DNA from: Thalassiosira profunda
Taxonomy: Eukaryota > Bacillariophyta > Thalassiosirophyceae > Thalassiosirales > Thalassiosiraceae
Direction: 5' to 3'
Length of the DNA stretch: 12,353 nucleotides
NCBI GenBank assembly: GCA_036939355.1
Contig: JALLAP010000586.1
Coordinates: forward strand, 1 to 12,353
Position numbers and translations under genes: made by a program
Part shown: positions 5,972-12,353 of the stretch, piece by piece
How the letters are laid out: every line of letters starts with the position of its first letter
Numbering within the stretch: the stretch's first letter is position 1
Notes under the pieces: model-generated
Databases searched by the model: none
The model's input: the letters and a program-made list of their open reading frames with translations, nothing else
What the model was told of the DNA's origin: nothing

Positions 5972-7056
5972 GGCCGCTACCACCGCTGCTGCTGTTCTCG
6001 GCGGTGCTGGCATCCTTCCCAGCGGGGGTCTCCTCGTTTGTTTCGCCGGCGGCGCCGTTCTCGCGACGCGCACAAGATGTGTCGTCGGCGCTGCAACTTC
6101 CAACGGGTATCTTCTCGTTTGCTTCGCCGCCGCGCTCACATGATGTGTCGTCGGCGCTACAACTGATGTCCGCCGATGGAGAGGACGTGCCAACATTGCA
6201 ATTCATTCGGCGAAGAGACATATTGCAATCGGCGCTCGCGGCGCCGGTAGTGCTCGCGTCGCAATCAGCGGTGGCGTCGGAGAAGCCCCCACCCATCATT
6301 CCTCTCGTGACCACCGCCCGACGGCTGAGGGCAGTGCCCACCTTTACAATCGTCGATGGCAACGGCACTCCGTTCCATACTTACGACAAGGATTCCGCGG
6401 GAGGCTTCGGCTATTTCTTTACCAGCTATACTTCCGCCGAGTATGTGTTGGACGATGCCAAGAAGGCGTTTGCAAAGGCAAAGGAAGAGGCGGCCAAAAA
6501 GAAGGGGGAGGGAACTGAGGGTGCCATCGGGGAGGATGGCGCGGGCGACGTCCCCGACGCGTGGGGGGAGGCGAAGATTGTCACACTTCCGTTGGACGTG
6601 GTGATGCAGCTCAGTGTTAAAAAGACGGAGAGTGTGGCCGTGAATGGCAAGGGGAAGAAGTTCCAAACTTATTACCAGGTGATTCCGGAGACGTCGGACT
6701 TGAATGCGGCGCTGCGGATCGAAAACAGCCAGCGGTACAGCGAGAGAGGAAGGGTGCCGCTGTTCTACGTCGATGGCATGACGATACCCTCCCCGGAGGG
6801 CGATTGGGCGGAAGCGAGCCCGGTCTACTTTCGCATCAAGGACTTGAAGGCGGAGTGGGAGAAGCAATTCCCCGGATCCGACATGCCGAAGGTGAAAGTG
6901 AGGGAGCTGAACGAGACGTTCCGTGCGATGATCCGCCCAGGAGGGAAGGACGAAAGCGTGCGGAGTTTGGTCTTTGTGCCCATTCCGGAGAGCGTGGAGA
7001 AAGCCAAGGGGACGGGACGAAGCTACAAGCTGGGCGAAATGATTCTGACGAAGTAA
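5968..7056 (+). CDS. Tic22-like plastid protein with bipartite leader plus twin-arginine signal
   Basis: The frame gives 362 residues. Residues 1-23 are a signal peptide, and cleavage would leave Phe24 (VSS|FVSP), the ASAFAP-type motif for import into secondary red plastids. The Ser/Ala-rich transit region is partly duplicated. Residues 81-104 are RRRDILQSAL, then a hydrophobic stretch and QSAVAS, a textbook twin-arginine thylakoid signal with an AxA-like site. The mature part (about 258 residues) resembles the Tic22 family: VPTFTIVDGNGTPFHTY with a Gly-rich FFTS loop (123-153), an N-terminal helix, VTLPLDVVMQL (205-215), VPLFYVDGM (263-271) and SPVYFRIKDLKAEWEKQFP (284-302). Tic22 proteins act as chaperone-like factors in the intermembrane space of plastid envelopes and in cyanobacterial periplasm and lumen. 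ATG 5968 is the first in-frame ATG. Targeting is confident; the Tic22 assignment is moderate. Confidence 0.75.
   Translation: MRPLPPLLLFSAVLASFPAGVSSFVSPAAPFSRRAQDVSSALQLPTGIFSFASPPRSHDVSSALQLMSADGEDVPTLQFIRRRDILQSALAAPVVLASQSAVASEKPPPIIPLVTTARRLRAVPTFTIVDGNGTPFHTYDKDSAGGFGYFFTSYTSAEYVLDDAKKAFAKAKEEAAKKKGEGTEGAIGEDGAGDVPDAWGEAKIVTLPLDVVMQLSVKKTESVAVNGKGKKFQTYYQVIPETSDLNAALRIENSQRYSERGRVPLFYVDGMTIPSPEGDWAEASPVYFRIKDLKAEWEKQFPGSDMPKVKVRELNETFRAMIRPGGKDESVRSLVFVPIPESVEKAKGTGRSYKLGEMILTK
6033..6165 (+). repeat. Imperfect direct repeat within the plastid leader
   Basis: The segments 6033-6099 and 6114-6165 share CTCGTTTG(T/C)TTCGCCG at their starts and GATGTGTCGTCGGCGCT near their ends; the second copy lacks about 15 bp. 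At protein level SSFVSPAA ... QDVSSALQL is repeated as FSFASPP ... HDVSSALQL. Confidence 0.8.
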
Positions 7057-7067
7057 AGAGACTGTTG

Positions 7068-8258
7068 CTATTGTCTCGATAGTCTGTCTTCCTTCCAAAC
7101 ATCCGAAAATGGCACCAGGCACGACGCCAGTCGCCGCACGCACAGGCTCTTGATGACGATGCACCGCGGCTCGAGGCTGTGGTCGATGGACGCCAACAGC
7201 GCCACGGATTCGAGCAGCCCTTCGCTTCCGGAGAGCCCACCAATGTCGACGTAAACGACATCGTAGGTTGAACGATTTGCAGTGTGCACACCAAAGTATG
7301 CGGTCCTCATTCTGGCCAGTGATCCGGTTCTGAAGCCATCGCCCACCTCGAACGATAGGTGTGGGTATTTCTTTCTTGCAGCTTTGATGATACTGGAGCC
7401 CACATCCACGCCTAGACACCCTCCACTCACTGGATCGCCTCCCTTCGCTGCTTCATCAATCAAAGTGGCTGTTGTGCCCAAGTGACAGCCCACCTCGATG
7501 CAAACATCGCCCTCTCGAACCACAAACGGTATTGTTTCTCGGTATTGCTTCACCCCAACGGCACCAATTATCAACGACCTCCCGCCTGCATGTCGGTTGT
7601 CCAGAGTTTGTGCACCAGATATGACTCGCTGTGCGTGGTACAGTCGTCGCGCCAGATTTTGGAGCGATCCGCTCTTGACGATCACCGCCCTGCACGGATT
7701 GTCGCTTTCGCCGTCGCCATTGTTGAGCGCGAGGAATTCCCGCACGAGGGCGATGCACGTCAATTCCAGATCGTTCCCGGCCACGGTGCTCATGTCAACC
7801 ACGAGGGCGTCGTATTGCGGCCTCGCCTCGCCACGAAAGAAGAGGGCGTCCCTCCAGAACTCGAACCCTTTGGTTTCCACAAACGTTGCCCGATCCGGAT
7901 AAAAGCCCCTCTCGTCGCCCTCCCGCCGCATTGCAAGCGTTCGGTCCTCTCCCTTCTTTTCGTTGGGAAACTTGCGTTCGATGTCCACCAGCACCGCCCT
8001 TCCATCAGGACCGACGGCGTCGCTGAGTGCAATTGAGGATTCCCTCAGTTGTGCGCCGAGCTCGGCGACGGCGTCTCCCTCGTGCACGTACTTGGTGATG
8101 GCCCGGGCGACTTCTGTGGTGGAAGAGCAGGCGATCCATTTCGTGCTGCTGCCGCTCTTGCGCCTCTTTCGACCACTCGGTGCGGACAGGACGAGGCCAA
8201 AGGATAGACGCGCATTGCAAAGCAATTGCAGTGCGCAGACAGCGGCGACGGTCCGCAT
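7068..8258 (-). CDS. Protein with two tandem SAM-methyltransferase-like (Rossmann) halves and a targeting leader
   Basis: The frame gives 396 residues from ATG 8258. Residues 1-19 look like a signal peptide, followed by Phe20 (ARLS|FGLVLSAP) and a basic Ser/Lys stretch, so plastid import is plausible. Two halves share the same order of motifs. In the N half these are GDAVAELGAQ (61-70), YDALVVDM (149-156) and CRAVIVKS (189-196). In the C half they are GDVCIEVGCHLGTT (250-263), YDVVYVDI (332-339) and RCIVIKS (365-371). The C half has a good motif I (EVGCHLG) and an acidic GVDVG after it, as in class I methyltransferases; the N half has a degraded glycine loop. The Asp/Lys pair loosely recalls FtsJ-type RNA 2'-O-methyltransferases, but I cannot place it there. 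An in-frame ATG at 8333 would add 25 residues and bury the signal peptide. The stop lies 11 bp from the convergent Tic22-like stop. Confidence 0.7.
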   Translation of the reverse strand: MRTVAAVCALQLLCNARLSFGLVLSAPSGRKRRKSGSSTKWIACSSTTEVARAITKYVHEGDAVAELGAQLRESSIALSDAVGPDGRAVLVDIERKFPNEKKGEDRTLAMRREGDERGFYPDRATFVETKGFEFWRDALFFRGEARPQYDALVVDMSTVAGNDLELTCIALVREFLALNNGDGESDNPCRAVIVKSGSLQNLARRLYHAQRVISGAQTLDNRHAGGRSLIIGAVGVKQYRETIPFVVREGDVCIEVGCHLGTTATLIDEAAKGGDPVSGGCLGVDVGSSIIKAARKKYPHLSFEVGDGFRTGSLARMRTAYFGVHTANRSTYDVVYVDIGGLSGSEGLLESVALLASIDHSLEPRCIVIKSLCVRRLASCLVPFSDVWKEDRLSRQ

Positions 8259-8402
8259 GCTAGATGGTTGATGGATGCTTGGAGGTTTATTGCCCGCGCG
8301 GGGGGCTCTGGAGCTACAGAGGAACCAATACATTACGGCCGGATTTCTTAGCAGCCCCCCCGCTCGGGCCGCACAGCACGCACGCCACCCTCCTCCAGCA
8401 CC
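8259..8402. promoter_or_regulatory. Divergent promoter spacer, methyltransferase-like / DUF6492-like genes
   Basis: Only 144 bp lie between the opposed start codons, the shortest divergent spacer in the window. Both promoters and leaders must fit here or overlap coding sequence. It is GC-rich with no clear TATA element. An ATG at 8333 on the minus strand is in frame with the methyltransferase-like gene. Confidence 0.5.
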
Positions 8403-10040
8403 ATGCAGGTGCAGGTCGAACGCATCGGCCCCGACTCGGCGGCGCGGTACCTCTTTATACTGCGTTACTCGAAATGGGCCCTGATATTATTAATGGCGGC
8501 TTATCTAACCCTCGCGTCCCGACCGACGTCGGTGCATCTGTTGGTGGACGATGCCAACCGCGCCCAGGTGCTCGGGAGCGCAGGGGTAGCGCGTGCAGCA
8601 GATGGGCGTGGCCGGAAGGTCCAGGATGTTGCTTCGTTCGATGGTTTATGGGAGGGGAGTGGATCGAGCGATGATGTGGCATCAGTGCCGCCCGTGGCAA
8701 CGCCGCAGAGCAACGATGCACAAGATCGTGTTGCAATCGATGCAGCAACTGCTCTTGCCAGAGAAGAAGATGAAGGCCTAATGCAGACCAATATCGTTGG
8801 CGCGGACCAATCGCCAAAGGAAATTCCCGTCGCACCAATTGAAGAGCCAAATCGGAGAGAAAGGAAGAATCGCAAAAGCAATATTGCAACAACATCGATG
8901 CAGCGACCGTTGCGCAATGAGGGCAACGATGCGATGCTGCCACTAGGAGGGACGCTGCCGCCTCCCATACCCCACAGCATATCAACGGACATCGACATTG
9001 TATCTCTGACTGTGAGCGATGACTTCCCCGTCCTCTTCAATAACTCGGCGCTTGCATCCTGGCTCAGATACATCCAAAACGTGCGATCGGTTACATTCAT
9101 CGGTCGACCGTCGGACTACGCGCTGTTTCTGCAAAATATGCACGACCACTATCCACACTTGCTGACTATTGGTGGAGAGGGAGCGCCGATCATACGATGG
9201 GTGAACGAGACGTACTTCCAGAATATCCGAAAGAGGCTTCGGTGCCCGTACCCCTCGGTGTGCCAACAATTGATCAAGCTGAATGTCTTTGATTTGCGCA
9301 CCAAATTAGGAATTGACATTGGCGACAACGTCTTAATCGTGGACAGTGACACGGTGTGGAGCCGCAATGCCACCTTCGTCTACCCCGACGGTCGCGTGCA
9401 GTACTGGGACGCGCGAGGGACCGCGGAAGGAGGCGACAATTGCGACGGCGCGGATCCCGTGGAGTTCACCGAGGCCATCACCGCGGGGCCGGTCAGCTAT
9501 GCCAACGTGAGAGACATTGGAACGTCGCGCCAGGGTCCAAGAAAGCCCACATTGTCCCCGTACAAAGCGTGCAGACGCCCGGAATACCCCGATGCTACCG
9601 GTGGACGACACATTGTGCATCACATGCTCTTTCAGTCCGACGTCATGAAGCACCTACACAGTGTCGTCGCCAGTCGGTGGAAAACCAAAACACTGTGGGA
9701 GGCGTTCAACCGATGCTACCGACAGGAATTTTGCCAGAGCAGGGTCGCAGAGTACGAACTCTACTACGCTTTTGTGGCAGAGAACTATCCGCAGAGGGTG
9801 AAGGTAGACGTCCTGACGAATTTGGTGGATTACATGGGGAGCTCGGCGATCTGCAGCGAAGAGGAGATGCAGTGCTGCGAGCGGAAGGGAGTGCTACTGA
9901 AGGGATGTCACGATCACAGGATCCAGTGGTGGAAGGACGCTCCGCACGATCCGGCGACTGTGGGGGACATGTGCTGCCCCGAGAACACGATGAACTATGT
10001 CAAAACTGGCAAGAGGAGAAGAGCCAAAGGTGGCAAATAA
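8403..10040 (+). CDS. Type II membrane glycosyltransferase-like protein (DUF6492-like)
   Basis: The frame gives 545 residues. The short basic N-terminal tail and single membrane anchor at about 24-38 (KWALILLMAAYLTLA) predict a type II Golgi or ER protein. Residues 40-195 form a low-complexity acidic stem. The catalytic region (about 196-470) contains VSLTVSDDFPVL, QQLIKLNVFDL (288-298), the metal and nucleotide-sugar DXD-type motif VDSDTVW (D314, D316), HIVHHMLFQSDV (403-414) and VAEYELYYAFVAENYP. This order matches the DUF6492 family of putative glycosyltransferases. The C-terminal 75 residues are Cys-rich (CSEEEMQCCERKG, DMCCPE) and end in a basic KRRRAKGGK. N-glycosylation sequons (NNS, NET, NAT) fit a lumenal location. 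The sugar donor and acceptor cannot be told. I see no intron. It is convergent with PSMA3, 169 bp away. Confidence 0.8.
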   Translation: MQVQVERIGPDSAARYLFILRYSKWALILLMAAYLTLASRPTSVHLLVDDANRAQVLGSAGVARAADGRGRKVQDVASFDGLWEGSGSSDDVASVPPVATPQSNDAQDRVAIDAATALAREEDEGLMQTNIVGADQSPKEIPVAPIEEPNRRERKNRKSNIATTSMQRPLRNEGNDAMLPLGGTLPPPIPHSISTDIDIVSLTVSDDFPVLFNNSALASWLRYIQNVRSVTFIGRPSDYALFLQNMHDHYPHLLTIGGEGAPIIRWVNETYFQNIRKRLRCPYPSVCQQLIKLNVFDLRTKLGIDIGDNVLIVDSDTVWSRNATFVYPDGRVQYWDARGTAEGGDNCDGADPVEFTEAITAGPVSYANVRDIGTSRQGPRKPTLSPYKACRRPEYPDATGGRHIVHHMLFQSDVMKHLHSVVASRWKTKTLWEAFNRCYRQEFCQSRVAEYELYYAFVAENYPQRVKVDVLTNLVDYMGSSAICSEEEMQCCERKGVLLKGCHDHRIQWWKDAPHDPATVGDMCCPENTMNYVKTGKRRRAKGGK

Positions 10041-10209
10041 TATAACGCAGAGAGCCGGCAATCTAACCATCGAACAATGGTGTCTATGCAAGTTCATAAT
10101 ATCTTGCCACAGTCCAACTCAACAGATATGCAAAGTTGCACAAGATGTGCACAAATTTGGCACTCCCCCGCCGACATCGTTTCAGGTAGCAAAATTCCCC
10201 TCATCCTTC

Positions 10210-11180
10210 CTACTCCTCCATCTCGTCGTCCTCGCTCTCCTCCTCGGCCTCCTCGATCTCCTTCTTCGCCCACTCGGTCGCCTCCTTGATCGTCTCCAAC
10301 GGCACGCCCTTGTGCTTCCACCCCGTCTTCTCGCTCAGCCACGACATCTCCAACTCGAACGGCTTGTCCTTGCTCTCGTCGTGCAGCGTGTAAATGATCT
10401 TCGCCAGCTGCTTCACCCCCTCCTCGCACGTCATCAATTCCCCCTCGGCATCCCCCTGCCCCGCCGTCTTGGGATTGATCGCAAGCTTCTCCATCTCGGT
10501 CCGGGCCGGCTGCCGTCCCCTTCCCGCGGCCGCGCCGAAGTACTCGTAGCTCACGCCGGAGGGCTCGACCATGTGGAGGGAGTGCTCTTTGGTGGCCGGA
10601 TCGTAGGCCGCCACGAGGGTCGAGGCGCCGAAGGGGCGGAGGGCCCCGTGGAGGGTGAAGTAGTGGACGTAGGCGGAGAGGCGGGAGGCCAATGTCTTGG
10701 GGGGGATTTTGGTGCCGTACCTGTGTTGGGTGGGCGTTGCAATGATTGAGGTGCAAATATTAGTGGCAGGATATGCGGCAGATCAATAACATCAATCACA
10801 AGCAACGAGCACGGCTGCCAACACAGCACCCAGCAACAACAGACAACAACATCAGCTGATCATAACACTCACGTCTCGTCGTAGCTGCTCGCCTCGTCCC
10901 GCGCCCGGTTCACAATCTGCCGCCCGTCGCTGACAAATCCCGTAATCGCCACCCCCGCATATTCGTCCACGGTATGAATCCTTCGCCCGGTCGTCCGCGC
11001 CACCAGCATCTTGGTCTGCAGCGGCTTTTCGACGGCCAACACCACCCCGTCGCGGCACCGGATCCCGAGGGCGGTGCCGGCGTTTTCCACCGCCTTGGCC
11101 GCATATTCGACCTGGAAGATGCGGCCGTCGGGGGAGAAGGTGGAGGAGGAGAGGTCGTAGCCCGAGCCGGAGGACGCCAT
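10210..11180 (-). CDS. PSMA3: 20S proteasome subunit alpha-7 (two exons)
   Basis: Exons are 11180-10873 and 10720-10210, giving 272 residues. Residues 7-27 carry the alpha-subunit signature (GYDLSSSTFSPDGRIFQVEY), the N-terminal gate of the 20S core particle. GTALGIRCRDGVVLAVEK, DEYAGVAITG and QIVNRARDEASSY follow. Exon 2 gives YGTKIPPKTLASRLSAYVHY, LRPFGASTLVAAYD, PSGVSYEYFG, GRGRQ, EEGVKQLAKIIYTLHDE and KPFELEMSWL. These fit PSMA3/Pre10 (alpha-7) best among the seven alpha subunits, including the very acidic C-terminal tail (EEAEEESEDDEMEE). It is somewhat longer than the roughly 250-residue homologues because of an insertion (about NPKTAGQGDAEGEL) before the conserved TCEEGVKQ helix. Start is the first ATG before the signature. 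It is divergent from the GT32-like gene. Confidence 0.95.
10721..10872 (-). other. Spliceosomal intron (152 nt) in PSMA3
   Basis: On the minus strand it begins GTGAGT (10872) and ends CAACACAG (10721). It is phase 2, splitting a Thr codon as AC|G. A CACTAAT branch-point-like motif lies about 45 nt before the acceptor. Splicing joins ASSYDET to YGTKIPPKTLA, the expected continuation of alpha-7. Confidence 0.93.
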
Positions 11181-11518
11181 GGTTGAGCAGGGGTATTGGG
11201 AGCAGGACGCGCGCGCGGGGAGGCCAGGCCCGGATTTGTGTCGAAGCCGAGGGAGGCCGAGGGGTCGTTGCTAGACAATATTTTTTCATCAAAGTATTAC
11301 TTCCTTGGGTCACATTTTGAAAAAAAAAGTGTGATAGTAATGTACATAATCTACCTTAGGGTTGAAATACAAATACCTTAGTGTTTGACCCCCCCCGCGC
11401 CTCTCGGCCCCACAAACCACAAACTTGCAAAAAAGTGAACACAAGATGATGTGCACTCGGCGCCTCCGTGGCCGCTAGGCTCCGCTAGGCCGCCCGCCAG
11501 GCGCAGAGTCCTTCGCCA
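11181..11518. promoter_or_regulatory. Divergent spacer, PSMA3 / GT32-like gene, with AT-rich hairpin
   Basis: The 338 bp hold both promoters. The middle (about 11277-11385) is strongly AT-rich with an A9 tract; the flanks are GC-rich. TTGCAA is at 11425-11430. A short uORF (11446-11478, ten codons) lies 41 bp before the GT32-like ATG. A near-perfect 10-bp duplication (CCGCTAGGCT/CCGCTAGGCC) lies at 11472-11491. No gene is seen. Confidence 0.5.
11296..11341. repeat. Imperfect inverted repeat, AT-rich
   Basis: ATTAC (11296-11300) and TCACATTTT (11310-11318) are mirrored by AAAAGTGTGA (11325-11334) and GTAAT (11337-11341). The arms are short and interrupted, with an A-tract in the loop region. 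It could be a hairpin, a terminator-like or nucleosome-excluding element, or chance in AT-rich DNA. Confidence 0.35.
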
Positions 11519-12353
11519 ATGAGCGAGGGCGAGAGTGAGAGTGGTGGCAATGGGGGTGGCGGCGATGGTGGCAGCGGGAGGCCCTCTCCGTCGCAGAAGG
11601 CCGGTGCATCATCCAACAGACTCAGTGCAGCCCCCGCCACCAACTCATTTGATGGGGCTGCTGGCGACGCCAGTGGAGAGGCCACCGCGGGCCCGGCGCT
11701 ACGGTACACCCTCCTATTCCTCCTAATTGCAACGTTGCTCCAGGTGCGATCGACGTCGCGCAACGAAGCGGGCCCATTTGATGCATTGGCAGAGAGAATG
11801 CTCCCCCAATTTCTATCGTGGGGCATCGACAGCGTCGGAGACGGCCAAGAGGACGGCGGAACGGACGCCATGAAATGCCCCCCGGATATGTGGGTGGACG
11901 AGGCATTTGTTCCGCAGCATTATCCGACCGACATTTATTCGGAGAAGTTGGACCCGAGGAACAAGGTGTCCCGTCCCTCGCTGTTCCCGCACTGCGCGCT
12001 GCAGAGGTGGGTGCAATCGGAGTCGGATGCGGCGTGTCCGGAGGGAGAGGAGTACGTGACAGTGATACAGCCGCCATCCGTGGCCAAACAATCAAAAGTG
12101 GAGGGGAAGATACCGAGGATAATCCACCTCTCGTCCCGGACGAATTGCATCCCGACCGCGACCGTCCGAACGCTGCAGGCATTCATCGAGCAAGACCCAT
12201 CATTGGCGTTCTCAATCTACGTCCACTCCAACCGAACCATCGACAACATTCTGTATCAGAAGGAGTGGTGGGAGTTCCCGCAGGTGAAGGAGGGGGCGAT
12301 GTGCGGGAGCAAGAAGATCGAGGCCGTCGCACATGCCGCCCTGGGGGGATTGA
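11519..12353 (+). CDS. GT32/OCH1-like glycosyltransferase, 5' part; 3' end outside window
   Basis: An open frame of 278 codons runs off the right edge. Residues 1-60 are a Gly/Ser-rich cytosolic tail. A membrane anchor at about 61-76 (LRYTLLFLLIATLLQV) predicts a type II Golgi protein. After a stem, residues 198-204 (IPRIIHL) begin the Gly_transf_sug (GT32) domain, the family of OCH1-type mannosyltransferases and related sugar transferases. The motif is followed by TVRTLQAFIEQDPSLAFSIY, equivalent to the family's segment leading to the first acidic loop, and by KKIEAVAHAALGG, equivalent to the helix before the Gly-Gly and catalytic DXD. The window stops just there, so catalytic residues cannot be checked. 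Two Cys pairs (about C120/C159, C173/C210) may stabilise the stem. Start is ATG 11519, followed by a continuous frame. The coding call is firm; the family call is good, the donor sugar unknown. Confidence 0.78.
   Translation, partial: MSEGESESGGNGGGGDGGSGRPSPSQKAGASSNRLSAAPATNSFDGAAGDASGEATAGPALRYTLLFLLIATLLQVRSTSRNEAGPFDALAERMLPQFLSWGIDSVGDGQEDGGTDAMKCPPDMWVDEAFVPQHYPTDIYSEKLDPRNKVSRPSLFPHCALQRWVQSESDAACPEGEEYVTVIQPPSVAKQSKVEGKIPRIIHLSSRTNCIPTATVRTLQAFIEQDPSLAFSIYVHSNRTIDNILYQKEWWEFPQVKEGAMCGSKKIEAVAHAALGGL

Noticed and set aside
6265..7419. Long minus-strand open frame opposite the Tic22-like gene
   Set aside because: It is Arg/His-rich without recognisable domains and overlaps two genes supported by targeting signals and conserved motifs.

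Overview
The window looks like nuclear DNA of a photosynthetic stramenopile, most likely a diatom or a close relative such as a bolidophyte. Four things support this. Two genes (a CRP-like secreted protein and a proteasome subunit) carry short GT-AG introns with CTAAY branch-point-like motifs. The gene at 5968-7056 has a bipartite plastid leader with a Phe directly after the signal peptide, typical of algae with secondary red plastids, followed by a twin-arginine thylakoid-type signal. The leucine-rich repeat protein has the 28-residue repeats and the C-terminal Asn-Trp/Pro-Leu-Tyr region that I associate with diatom LRR proteins. The proteasome alpha subunit is clearly eukaryotic. The assignment is inference; no species can be named from this sequence.

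Layout. 1-1019 (-) is the 5' part of an acidic membrane protein with three NPF motifs, cut by the window edge. 1042-1524 has no confident gene but holds a 69-codon minus-strand open frame that could be an exon. 1525-2300 (-) is a two-exon secreted protein of two near-identical 9-cysteine repeats. 2522-3535 (+) is a Sec14/CRAL-TRIO lipid-transfer protein. 3633-5090 (-) is the LRR protein and 5248-5712 (-) a small PX-domain protein. 5968-7056 (+) is a Tic22-like plastid protein. 7068-8258 (-) is a presecretory or plastid-directed protein with two methyltransferase-like halves. 8403-10040 (+) is a type II membrane DUF6492-like glycosyltransferase. 10210-11180 (-) is the two-exon 20S proteasome subunit alpha-7 (PSMA3). 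11519-12353 (+) is the start of a GT32/OCH1-like glycosyltransferase, cut just before its expected DXD motif.

The genes are tightly packed and alternate in strand. Four divergent pairs share 144-338 bp spacers (2301-2521, 5713-5967, 8259-8402, 11181-11518), and three convergent pairs are separated by 97, 11 and 169 bp. There is no operon logic and no evidence of one pathway. Several products act in the secretory and endomembrane system (NPF protein, Sec14, PX, two glycosyltransferases), but this may be chance. I see no mobile element, CRISPR array, tRNA or rRNA. The most unusual items are the Tic22-like protein with a Tat-type signal, the duplicated cysteine-rich domain with an intron in only one copy, the tandem methyltransferase-like protein, and a marked excess of the palindrome TTGCAA.
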